Source: Deltaproteobacteria bacterium (lineage in GTDB: Bacteria > Desulfobacterota > GWC2-55-46 > DRQE01). From it: DNA of 7,672 bases. A program made the translations under genes and the position numbers. The stretch covers positions 1 to 7,672 of the forward strand of contig DAOVXI010000080.1 of the NCBI GenBank assembly GCA_030636245.1. The letters run 5' to 3'. Shown piece by piece: positions 1 to 6,334 of the stretch. Positions within the stretch are counted from its first letter, which is position 1. Each line of letters begins with the position of its first letter. The notes under the pieces were generated by a model. That model saw nothing but the letters and a program-made list of their open reading frames with translations. It did not search any database and was not told where the DNA came from.

Positions 1-532
1 CAAAGATCGCAATGACAGGGAGCATGAAAACAAAAGCAAATACAATATAGTGAGTCGGCTTTATGCTGGTAAGGCCGAATGCGTAGTTGAGCCCGTTAAA
101 GGGGAAGAGGGGGACAAGCCTTGTCAGCGCAACGATCTTCCACCCTTTTTGTTTTACTTTGTTGTCAAGTTCTTCCCATTTTCCACTATTGTTGCTTAAT
201 ATCTTTTCCACCCACCCGCGTCCCATGTGCCTGGAGATAAGGAACGCGATGGTCGCGCCAATTGTTGCGCCGATACTTACATACACGATACCCCACACGG
301 GGCCGAAAAGAACTCCTCCGACGATCGTGATCGGAAGTCCGGGGAGCATGAAGGACGGTGCTATGGCATAGAGTAGGATGAATATTAAAGGCCCGAGCTT
401 GCCGTAGCTCTCGATCCAGCGCCTAAGTGTGTCAGGGTCAAGGTGCTCACTGATCCCCGAGAACTTTATCAAAGCGACACTTCCGGCAATGAAAAGTACA
501 AGTAGGAATATTTTTAAGTTATTCTTGGTCAT
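1..532 (-). CDS. TVP38/TMEM64 family (DedA-superfamily, SNARE_assoc) membrane protein, 3' end outside window
   Basis: The C-terminus is missing because the reading frame is still open at base 1; 177 codons are visible. Read from ATG 532-530, a first hydrophobic helix lies at about residues 7-23. A long hydrophobic block follows at about 47-100 and contains the glycine-rich GGVLFGPVWG (72-81). The family signature RLVPLFPFNGLNYAFGLTSI is at 138-157, followed by another hydrophobic stretch from about 161. This pattern is typical of TVP38/TMEM64 proteins of the inner membrane. Relatives in the wider DedA superfamily are linked to lipid scrambling or carrier recycling, but the substrate here is unknown. 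The start overlaps the stop of the upstream oxidoreductase as ATGA, with an AAGAGG-like ribosome site just before it, so translation is probably coupled. Family assignment is firm; function is not. Confidence 0.92.
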   Translation of the reverse strand, partial: MTKNNLKIFLLVLFIAGSVALIKFSGISEHLDPDTLRRWIESYGKLGPLIFILLYAIAPSFMLPGLPITIVGGVLFGPVWGIVYVSIGATIGATIAFLISRHMGRGWVEKILSNNSGKWEELDNKVKQKGWKIVALTRLVPLFPFNGLNYAFGLTSIKPTHYIVFAFVFMLPVIAIF

Positions 533-1959
533 GAACCTCTTCTTATCAGCCATTTGGTCAGCTTTGGCACCCAGCCCGAAAAAAGTTTTTGTGTGTAGTA
601 TTGGTCTGCCGCTCTTTTTACCGCCATTGAAAGGGTCGGGTATATGTGAATTGTCTGAGATATCTTTGTTATCGGAAGTCTTGTTTTCATGGCAAGTACA
701 AATTCTCCGATGAGCTCTCCGGCGGAGGGGCCGATAATGTGCGCACCAAGTACCCTTTGTTTTTTATCCGTTATAAGTTTGATGAAGCCCTTTGCTTCGC
801 CTTCTATCTCAGCACGGTCCGTATCACTGAAGTTTACTACATAGACAGAGATGTTGCTGTTGCCGTATTTGTTTATGGCTTCTGCTTCGGTGAGGCCTAC
901 TCTTGCTACTTCGGGGTCGGTGAAGGTTACCCATGGTACGACCCTGTAGTCTGCTTTTCTGTTTATCAGCGGCAGGAGCGCGTTCGAGAGTGCTATCCCC
1001 GCCTGATACTCGGCAACGTGCGTGAAGGCATAGGGGCCGCTAACGTCACCCACGGCATAGATGCTTTTTGCGGTTGTCCTCATGGTCTTCTCTGTCTGGA
1101 TGCCTTTACGATTATCATAAACCACACCTGCGGCTTCAAGGTTAAGCCCCGCTACATTTGGTCTTCTCCCTATCGCCATGAGTACCTCTTCGCTCTCTAT
1201 TACCGTATCTCCTTCTGTGCATGTGGCTGTTGTTATCTTTAAGCCGTTACTTTCTGTTATATTTGTTACCTCGGAACATGTATGAATGGTTATGCCCTCT
1301 TCTATAAGTATCTTTTTCAGGGCGGCTGATATTGCTTCGTCCTCTCTTGGAAGGAGCCGTCCCTTCTTTTCAACTATGGAGACCTTTGAGCCGAGTCTGG
1401 CGAATATCTGCGCGAACTCAACACCTATGGCCCCTCCGCCGTGGATGGTTATGGATGCCGGCAGTTTTGTAAGTTGAAGGGCAGTGATGTTTGTAAGTGT
1501 CTTTACATTCTTCTGAGAACTAAGCTCGGTCGGGCTTGAGCCGGTTGCTATCAGAAATTTTCTTGCTGTAAGTTCCTCACCATTCACTTTAAATGTATTT
1601 GGAGAGGTGAAGTTGCCGTCCCCATTAATTACCGTAACCCCCATCTCCTGAAATCTTCTCGGGTCATCATGTCTGCCAATGCTTTTTTGGACATCTCTAA
1701 CGGACTGCATAACTTTCGGGAAGTCCACGTGGGGGTTATTACCGGGGTTTATACCATACTCATTTGCTTTGCCGAGCGTATGGGCGACCTTGGCACATTT
1801 TACGAGCCTCTTTGTGGGAACGCATCCGAAGTTCAGGCAGTCTCCGCCAAGCAGCTCTTTTTCAATGAGAGCCACGCGTGCACCCATCTTTGCCGCACCG
1901 CTTGCTCCAACGAGACCGCCAACGCCGCCGCCGATAATTATCAGATCGTATTTTTTCAT
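529..1959 (-). CDS. Mercuric-reductase-like FAD-dependent pyridine nucleotide-disulfide oxidoreductase (476 aa)
   Basis: This is a class I flavoprotein disulfide reductase. The N-terminal FAD dinucleotide fold is IIIGGGVGG (7-15). The redox-active pair is C41/C46 in GGDCLNFGCVPTK. The second dinucleotide fold is HGGGAIGVEFA (173-183), with E197 at the end of its second strand, which favours NADH over NADPH (inference). The second FAD motif, YAVGDVSG, is at 301-308. The C-terminal dimerisation domain ends in HIYPTLSM (438-445). In lipoamide dehydrogenases this motif is HxHPTLxE and carries the His-Glu catalytic dyad. Here those positions are Tyr440 and Met445, so it is not an ordinary lipoamide dehydrogenase. 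True MerA has a C-terminal Cys pair and often a heavy-metal domain, and both are absent, so mercury reduction is unproven. It overlaps the TVP38 gene by 4 bp and sits behind a promoter at 2002-2029. The substrate is unknown. Confidence 0.93.
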   Translation of the reverse strand: MKKYDLIIIGGGVGGLVGASGAAKMGARVALIEKELLGGDCLNFGCVPTKRLVKCAKVAHTLGKANEYGINPGNNPHVDFPKVMQSVRDVQKSIGRHDDPRRFQEMGVTVINGDGNFTSPNTFKVNGEELTARKFLIATGSSPTELSSQKNVKTLTNITALQLTKLPASITIHGGGAIGVEFAQIFARLGSKVSIVEKKGRLLPREDEAISAALKKILIEEGITIHTCSEVTNITESNGLKITTATCTEGDTVIESEEVLMAIGRRPNVAGLNLEAAGVVYDNRKGIQTEKTMRTTAKSIYAVGDVSGPYAFTHVAEYQAGIALSNALLPLINRKADYRVVPWVTFTDPEVARVGLTEAEAINKYGNSNISVYVVNFSDTDRAEIEGEAKGFIKLITDKKQRVLGAHIIGPSAGELIGEFVLAMKTRLPITKISQTIHIYPTLSMAVKRAADQYYTQKLFSGWVPKLTKWLIRRGS

Positions 1960-2001
1960 GGTATTTTCCCGGGTCAGGCTGAGGATTATTATTGAATTTA
2001 A

Positions 2002-2029
2002 ATTATAGCCTTATGCGCGGATAAAGCAA
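2002..2029 (-). promoter_or_regulatory. Predicted sigma70-type promoter for the oxidoreductase-TVP38 pair
   Basis: On the minus strand a perfect TATAAT -10 box (2007-2002) is preceded by TTGCTT (2029-2024) with a 16-bp spacer. Predicted transcription start is near 1995, giving a leader of about 36 nt before the ATG at 1959. It lies in the 79-bp gap after the kinase gene, so the pair can be transcribed separately from yjbQ-kinase. No convincing terminator hairpin is visible in the same gap, so read-through is also possible. Confidence 0.55.
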
Positions 2030-2038
2030 GGGAAGAGC

Positions 2039-2947
2039 TTATCTTTGACGCATAAAGGCAAGGGTCTTTCGTAGTGTGGGGATGGCGCTTCTGCCGCCAA
2101 GCTCCGAACACTTCAGGGCGGCAATGGCTGAAGAGAATCTCAGGGTCTTTTCAATGGGCCAGTTCCTTAGCACACCATAGGCTATTCCCGCGTGGAAAAC
2201 ATCTCCCGCGCCTGTTGTGTCAACGACATCTACCTTAAAGGCATCTTGTTCGACCAGGCCGGAAGGTGTCAGGGCAATGCTTCCTTTTTTGCCACGTGTT
2301 ATGACGATACTTTTAAGTTCAGGGTTAATGTTCTTTAAATTTTCAAGAACTGCTCCGGGGTTTTTACCGAGTTTTGGAATAACCCTTTCAGAGGCGATGA
2401 CGTGGTCAGAGAGTTTTATTAAAGTTCGTGAGCTCTTCCTCATGCGACCAAGGTCAAGCAGTACCTCAACCAACTTCTCTTTGGCAAGGCGGGCGGCCTT
2501 AATGGAAGCCTCCTCCATCAGTCCGTCGAGCATTAACAGCTTGCAATCCCTGACCACGCTTTTTGTAACCTCTGTGGCCTTAAGCGGTTCTCCCGTGGGC
2601 CTTCTCCAAAGTACTGTTCTCGTACCACTTTTCTTTGAGACTATTATGTGAGCGCTCTGAGAGGATGAGTTCCTTCTTGTAATGATGCCTTTAATGGAAA
2701 CGCCCTCTGCTTTAAGGCCTTTTTTTATTTTAATACCCGCTTCGTCGTCGCCTGTTACACCGAAAAAACTCGTGCTAACGCCAAGCCTTGATAGTGCCAC
2801 AAGAGCGGTTGCGACCGGGCCTCCGCCTTCATCCTTAAGGCAAAGCGCCTCCGGTTTTGTGTCTTCAGATGGGAAGTTATTTGTGAGCGCAAGGTGGTCG
2901 AGCGAGCACTGGCCCAGCCCGTTTACTTTGAGGGTCTTCTTACTCAC
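2039..2947 (-). CDS. PfkB/ribokinase-family carbohydrate kinase (302 aa)
   Basis: This is a cytosolic ATP-dependent kinase of the PfkB family. The C-terminal signature DTTGAGDVFHAG is at 243-254, with D249 as the expected catalytic base. An N-terminal substrate-side glycine motif, GGGPVATALVALSRLG, is at 41-56, and FFGVTGDDEAG (61-71) is also typical. The length of about 300 aa is normal. The substrate cannot be read from sequence: sugars, sugar phosphates and nucleosides are all known in the family. The tail after the signature (GVLRNWPIEKTLRFSSAIAA, then LGGRSAIPT) resembles general sugar kinases rather than the heptose-7-phosphate kinase HldA/HldE. The start is GTG (2947-2945), the first usable codon after an in-frame stop. 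It overlaps the end of yjbQ by 8 bp, so translational coupling is likely. Confidence 0.9.
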   Translation of the reverse strand: MSKKTLKVNGLGQCSLDHLALTNNFPSEDTKPEALCLKDEGGGPVATALVALSRLGVSTSFFGVTGDDEAGIKIKKGLKAEGVSIKGIITRRNSSSQSAHIIVSKKSGTRTVLWRRPTGEPLKATEVTKSVVRDCKLLMLDGLMEEASIKAARLAKEKLVEVLLDLGRMRKSSRTLIKLSDHVIASERVIPKLGKNPGAVLENLKNINPELKSIVITRGKKGSIALTPSGLVEQDAFKVDVVDTTGAGDVFHAGIAYGVLRNWPIEKTLRFSSAIAALKCSELGGRSAIPTLRKTLAFMRQR

Positions 2948-3356
2948 CGGTTATCTGCACGACGATGCTTCGTGAGCGGCTTTTGTTGTCAAAGTCTATG
3001 AAGACGAGTTGCTGCCATGTACCAAGTGTAAGGTGTCTGTCTATTATGGGTATGGTAAGCCCGGGTTTCATAAGGGCCGCGCGGATGTGACTAAAGCCGT
3101 TGCCGTCGCCCCAGCGTTTGTCATGTTTGTATTCTTTATCTTTTGGCACAAGGGTCTCAATTGCTTCCCTAAGGTCTGATATGACGCCGTCCTCGAACTC
3201 TATCGTGGTCACCGAGCCGGTGGAACCCGGCACGAAGATGCACATCTGTCCGTTCCTTATGGAAGAGCTAGAGAGTATGCTTTTAATCTCTTCAGTGATA
3301 TTCACTATGTCGGTGAAGCCTTTGGTGGAAAGCTCTATGAATGCCGCGTGTATCAT
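2940..3356 (-). CDS. yjbQ: YjbQ/UPF0047 family protein (secondary thiamine-phosphate synthase family), 138 aa
   Basis: The full length from ATG 3356 is 138 aa, matching the usual 130-140 aa. Family landmarks in order are STKGFTDIVNIT (10-21), FVPGSTGSVTTIE (41-53), HDKRWGDGNGFSH (78-90), LTLGTWQQLVFIDFD (109-123) and the C-terminal SRSIVVQITGE. H78, D84 and H90 are the likely conserved polar site. The GST at 44-46 replaces the HTS of the E. coli branch; as I recall, this is the variant common in thermophiles and archaea. E. coli YjbQ has weak thiamine-phosphate synthase activity, and its physiological role is unclear. The frame stays open upstream to an ATG at 3449, but the extra 31 residues look unlike the family and would contain the predicted promoter, so I prefer 3356. 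No Shine-Dalgarno is seen directly before this ATG. Confidence 0.85.
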   Translation of the reverse strand: MIHAAFIELSTKGFTDIVNITEEIKSILSSSSIRNGQMCIFVPGSTGSVTTIEFEDGVISDLREAIETLVPKDKEYKHDKRWGDGNGFSHIRAALMKPGLTIPIIDRHLTLGTWQQLVFIDFDNKSRSRSIVVQITGE

Positions 3357-3363
3357 ATTGTGA

Positions 3364-3392
3364 AGTATAATCCAACTTGCTTCGGGTGGCAA
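3364..3392 (-). promoter_or_regulatory. Predicted sigma70-type promoter for yjbQ-kinase
   Basis: On the minus strand TTGCCA (3392-3387) and TATACT (3369-3364) are separated by exactly 17 bp, each matching consensus at five of six positions. Transcription would start at about 3358-3356, at or next to the preferred yjbQ ATG (3356). That implies a leaderless or nearly leaderless mRNA if both calls are right. Confidence 0.5.
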
Positions 3393-3428
3393 ATAAATTA
3401 CGCTCCTCCAAATGTGGTGTTCATGGTG

Positions 3429-3441
3429 TTTTCCGGGAAAA
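3429..3441. repeat. Short inverted repeat in the divergent control region
   Basis: TTTTCCGGGAAAA has 6-bp arms around one central base. With one unpaired base the symmetry extends outward (TGTTTTCC against GGAAAAACA). It lies between the two divergent promoters, about 35-40 bp upstream of one and the other, a sensible place for a regulator. No specific protein can be named, and chance is possible at this size. Confidence 0.3.
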
Positions 3442-3461
3442 ACATACAAAATGCGCTATCG

Positions 3462-3490
3462 TTGCTAAAAACAGCAGGTTTTGATAAAAT
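3462..3490 (+). promoter_or_regulatory. Predicted promoter for the radical SAM/GT9 operon
   Basis: TTGCTA (3462-3467) and TAAAAT (3485-3490) are 17 bp apart. Transcription would begin near 3497, just before the ATG at 3499. A perfect TATAAT also overlaps at 3490-3495 but has no -35 partner at normal spacing. No Shine-Dalgarno is properly spaced before the ATG. Confidence 0.4.
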
Positions 3491-3498
3491 ATAATATT

Positions 3499-4329
3499 AT
3501 GTTTAGTGAATTTCCAAAAGAAGTAAGGATCGAGAACACGAATCGTTGTAACGCGGTCTGTACCATGTGCCCACGTGAGTTGTTAAAACGCGGGATAGGC
3601 ACGATGTCGACCGAGTTCTTTAACAGTATCGCAGATCAGTTAAAGGCGGGCGGCACTGAAGAGTTGCATCTTCAAGGCTACGGTGAGCCATTCCTCGATA
3701 AGGGCATACTTGAGAAGATACGCTACGCTAAAGAGATAGGAATACCCTATACCTTTATGGTGACCAACGCCTCCATTATGGATGAGGAAGTATGCGAGGG
3801 CATAGTAAAGAGCGGACTTGATAAGCTTAAGATAAGTTTTTACGGCATTAACCCCGAGGAGTACGAGACTGTGCATAAGGGGCTAAGTTATGAAAAGGTG
3901 CAGGAGAATGTAAAGAGACTTCTAAGCGTTAAAAAAAGGCTTAAGAGCAAAACACCTGTGGTTGACGTTAAGTATATAGGAAGCCTGCCTAAGTTCCTTA
4001 TCTTTGCCCTTCAATGGGGGCTTAAGACCAGGATAAGTTATGCGAGGCTTCATAACTATGCTGACGGCAGAAGCTACAATAAGCCCCGTAAAGAGAGGCA
4101 GAGCCGTTCATGCGTCATGGTCAGAGAGCCTGTTATGCAGGTACTTTGGGATGGCAAGGTAGTTCCGTGCTGTTATGACTTTGACGGAAAGATGATACTG
4201 GGAGATTTAAGCAAGACAACGGTTACCGGTGTGTGGAACGGAAAAGAGTATAACGAGTTCCGCCGTATTCATAGGGATCAGGAGTTCGATAAACTTCCGC
4301 TTTGCCTGAACTGCGATAAACTCAAGTGA
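3499..4329 (+). CDS. Radical SAM/SPASM-type protein 1, LPS-cluster associated (276 aa)
   Basis: The cluster motif CNAVCTMC gives C17, C21 and C24 for the SAM-binding [4Fe-4S] cluster, just after a strand reading EVRIENTNR. LQGYGEPFLD (59-68) holds the GEP-type SAM-binding motif. The C-terminus is a short SPASM/twitch-like domain: C205, then WDGKVVPCCYDFDG with C224/C225, and C269/C272 in PLCLNC. This is enough for one auxiliary cluster (inference). I chose ATG 3499; a TTG at 3481 would add six residues but overlaps the promoter. The stop overlaps the next GTG as GTGA, tying it to a GT9 glycosyltransferase. It is clearly paralogous to the protein at 5346-6257. Such enzymes can oxidise, epimerise or dehydrate sugars or modify peptides, and the substrate here is unknown. 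The family is certain, the reaction is not. Confidence 0.92.
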   Translation: MFSEFPKEVRIENTNRCNAVCTMCPRELLKRGIGTMSTEFFNSIADQLKAGGTEELHLQGYGEPFLDKGILEKIRYAKEIGIPYTFMVTNASIMDEEVCEGIVKSGLDKLKISFYGINPEEYETVHKGLSYEKVQENVKRLLSVKKRLKSKTPVVDVKYIGSLPKFLIFALQWGLKTRISYARLHNYADGRSYNKPRKERQSRSCVMVREPVMQVLWDGKVVPCCYDFDGKMILGDLSKTTVTGVWNGKEYNEFRRIHRDQEFDKLPLCLNCDKLK

Positions 4330-5342
4330 GACTTCCCGGAGAAAAAATACTTGTCGTCAAGTATAGCTCGCTTGGCGATATAATAAATGCCATGCCGGCT
4401 GTTCGGTTGCTTAAAGAGGCGGGCGGGATGGATGTCTATTGGCTCGTAAAGGAAGAGCTTGCCGAAGTTCTGGATTGTGTGGATTTTCTCGACGGAGCGA
4501 TCCTTCTCTCGAAGGGTTTGGGAGGGATAAGGGCTGCGTCGCGTGCGGCAAAGAGCATTGATCTTACTTCAACCGTTGACCTTATGGGAATATTCAAGAG
4601 CGGAGTTATCACCTACCTTTCAGGCACTTCAAACAGGATATCTTTTCCTCATACAAGGGAGTTCAGCTCTATTTTCTATAACCGCACAATGGGGCTTGAT
4701 CGCAGCACAGGCATCCATGCTGTACGTGAGAACGTATCTGTTGTGGAGGGCATACTCGGGAAGAAGTTCAGTGATGAGGAGCTTGATTATGGGATCGTCC
4801 AGGACGGTCCGAGTATCTTGAAGGCAAAGGAGCTTCTGAAATCCTCTCAGAAAGGGCCTCTTGTTGTGATCAACCCCATGACAAGATGGCCATCAAAGGT
4901 ATACCCGAAGGATAAGTTCTCGCACCTTGTGAGAGGGCTTACGGCCGAGGGCATAGCTGTTGCCTTCGTGGGGGTTGGTAAGGACAAAGCATACATTGAT
5001 TCAATAATAGAAGGCTCAGGCTCCAGCGCCTTGAACCTTGCAGGCAAGAGCGATCTTAAGACCCTTATCTCTATAATTAAGATGGCAACAATGGTCGTAA
5101 GCTGCGACTCGGGCCCTATGCACATAGCCTCTGCGGTGGATACGCCCGTACTTGCGATATTCGGCCCGACCGACCCGTCATACACCGGTCCATTCAGGTC
5201 TAACTCCAGGGTCATAAGCACTATGGAGAGCTGTTCGCCATGCAGGAAGAGAAGTTGTAGTGATAGGTTCTGCATGGATAATATCGACCCTGAGTCGGTC
5301 TATGGTATAGCAATGGAGATGATAGAGGAGTATACAAAGTAG
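4326..5342 (+). CDS. Glycosyltransferase family 9 (ADP-heptose:LPS heptosyltransferase-like), 338 aa
   Basis: This is a GT-B fold enzyme that probably transfers heptose or a related sugar to LPS core at the cytoplasmic face of the inner membrane. KILVVKYSSLGDIINAMPA (7-25) is the N-terminal acceptor-side motif. D18 is at the position of the acidic residue important in WaaC, while Asn21 replaces the His common in SSLGDVxHTLP. INPMTRWPSKVYP (182-194) and DSGPMHIASAVDTPVLAIFG (261-280), followed by PTDP, form the nucleotide-sugar side. Four cysteines close the domain (C303, C306, C311, C316), a feature common in GT9. The start is GTG in a 4-bp GTGA overlap with the radical SAM gene. It is too divergent from the WaaF-like protein downstream to be called WaaF. 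WaaC or another GT9 role is possible. Confidence 0.9.
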   Translation: MRLPGEKILVVKYSSLGDIINAMPAVRLLKEAGGMDVYWLVKEELAEVLDCVDFLDGAILLSKGLGGIRAASRAAKSIDLTSTVDLMGIFKSGVITYLSGTSNRISFPHTREFSSIFYNRTMGLDRSTGIHAVRENVSVVEGILGKKFSDEELDYGIVQDGPSILKAKELLKSSQKGPLVVINPMTRWPSKVYPKDKFSHLVRGLTAEGIAVAFVGVGKDKAYIDSIIEGSGSSALNLAGKSDLKTLISIIKMATMVVSCDSGPMHIASAVDTPVLAIFGPTDPSYTGPFRSNSRVISTMESCSPCRKRSCSDRFCMDNIDPESVYGIAMEMIEEYTK

Positions 5343-5345
5343 AAT

Positions 5346-6257
5346 ATGAAGCCGGGAAGTATTTTATATAGCGTAAGCGTTAGAACTTCAAGGTTGCTTT
5401 TAAGGTTCCTGATGGCCGTGGGTTATTTTCGTTTCCCGCGCACCGTAAGGCTTGAGAGCACGGACATATGTAACGCTAACTGCAAGACCTGTACAAGAGA
5501 GCTTATGACTCGTTCTATGGGTACTATGGATATGGAGCTTTTCAAGAAGCTCACGGACGAGTGCGCCACTTATGGTGTGCGTTCACTTCACCTCCACAAT
5601 TTTGGTGAGCCTCTTATCGATAAGTCGATCTTTGAGAAGATAGCATATGCAACGAGCAAGGGGATAGAGACGAGATTTTTCTCTAATCTCTCTCTTCTGA
5701 CAGAAGAAAAAGCCGAAAAACTCGTAAAGAGCGGCATCTCACGCATAAAGGTAAGTGTTGACGGGAACTCGGCGGAGACATTTGAAAAGATACGAAGCGG
5801 GCTTAAATTCGATGTGGTGATGAACAACATCGAGTTACTTTTAAAGACACGTAAAAAGCTTGGAAGCCGTAGCCCTGAGGTTGGGCTCATATATGTCGAG
5901 ACACCCGAGAATGAGCATGAGACAAAGGACTTCATAAATAAGTGGCAGGGCAGGGTCGATTCCATTGATATTAGCAGCTACCACAACTGGGCCGGAGGGC
6001 TTGGCACAGAGGGTGTAGCAAGTGACAAGAGGCGTTTTCCATGCCTTAGGGTCTGGCAGACCTTTACCGTGCTCTGGAACGGGGAGGTTTCCCTCTGCTG
6101 CATGGATTATGATGGCAAGGTTACGCTTGGTAATGTTCGAGATAATACGATCAAAGAGATATTTTCCGGCGAGAAGATGCGCCGTATAAGAGAGGTACAT
6201 CTAACAGGCGACTTTAAGAAGATACCTCTTTGCAGTAACTGTTTCGCCCGCCGATAG
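5346..6257 (+). CDS. Radical SAM/SPASM-type protein 2, paralogue of the first (303 aa)
   Basis: CNANCKTC supplies C42, C46 and C49 for the radical SAM cluster. LHNFGEPLID (83-92) is the SAM-binding GEP region. The SPASM-like tail has C233, then VLWNGEVSLCCMDYDG with C251/C252, and C296/C299 in PLCSNC. The spacing from the CC pair to the final CxxC is 43 residues, identical to the first paralogue. Shared blocks include the REL...GTM stretch after the cluster, GEPxxDKxIxEKI and VKSG. It differs by about 20 extra N-terminal residues that are basic and hydrophobic (SRLLLRFLMAVGYFRF, 15-30), possibly a membrane-contacting helix. It starts 3 bp after the GT9 stop; GAGGAG lies at 5325-5330, somewhat far from the ATG. 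Operon position implies a role with the flanking GT9 enzymes. The substrate is unknown. Confidence 0.92.
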   Translation: MKPGSILYSVSVRTSRLLLRFLMAVGYFRFPRTVRLESTDICNANCKTCTRELMTRSMGTMDMELFKKLTDECATYGVRSLHLHNFGEPLIDKSIFEKIAYATSKGIETRFFSNLSLLTEEKAEKLVKSGISRIKVSVDGNSAETFEKIRSGLKFDVVMNNIELLLKTRKKLGSRSPEVGLIYVETPENEHETKDFINKWQGRVDSIDISSYHNWAGGLGTEGVASDKRRFPCLRVWQTFTVLWNGEVSLCCMDYDGKVTLGNVRDNTIKEIFSGEKMRRIREVHLTGDFKKIPLCSNCFARR

Positions 6258-6295
6258 CTTTTAAATTCTTAGTTACCCTCTATACTGCTAACCCA

Positions 6296-6324
6296 TTGAA
6301 CTTTCTTGATTTTTTTGGTATTAT
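6296..6324 (+). promoter_or_regulatory. Predicted promoter for waaF-gmhB
   Basis: TTGAAC (6296-6301) and TATTAT (6319-6324) are separated by 17 bp inside the 99-bp gap between the second radical SAM gene and waaF. Transcription would start near 6331, giving a leader of about 26 nt that contains the hairpin at 6335-6348. This suggests waaF-gmhB can be expressed apart from the upstream genes, although read-through remains likely. Confidence 0.45.
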
Positions 6325-6334
6325 CAGCATCTAC

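Noticed and set aside
646..1242. 198-aa plus-strand open frame inside the oxidoreductase
   Set aside because: Antisense to a gene with full family motifs; the translation is rich in Cys, Tyr and Phe with no recognisable domain.
529..1959. Calling the oxidoreductase merA or lpd
   Set aside because: It lacks the MerA C-terminal Cys pair and the Lpd His-Glu dyad, and no mer or 2-oxoacid dehydrogenase genes are nearby.
2217..2651. 144-aa plus-strand open frame inside the PfkB kinase
   Set aside because: Antisense shadow of a well-supported kinase; Ser/Leu-rich, no motif and no promoter or ribosome site.
2039..2947. PfkB kinase as the heptose-7-phosphate kinase HldA
   Set aside because: It would suit the LPS context, but it lies in the opposite operon with yjbQ and its sequence after DTTGAGD resembles general sugar kinases.
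3490..3495. Perfect TATAAT as the main -10 box of the radical SAM operon
   Set aside because: No -35-like hexamer lies 16-18 bp upstream; the overlapping TAAAAT at 3485-3490 pairs with TTGCTA at 17 bp.
3481..3498. TTG at 3481 as the start of the first radical SAM gene
   Set aside because: It overlaps the predicted -10 boxes and adds only six AT-rich codons; ATG 3499 fits better.
4847..5275. 142-aa minus-strand open frame inside the first GT9 gene
   Set aside because: Antisense shadow; the plus-strand frame carries the conserved DSGPMH and four-Cys motifs.
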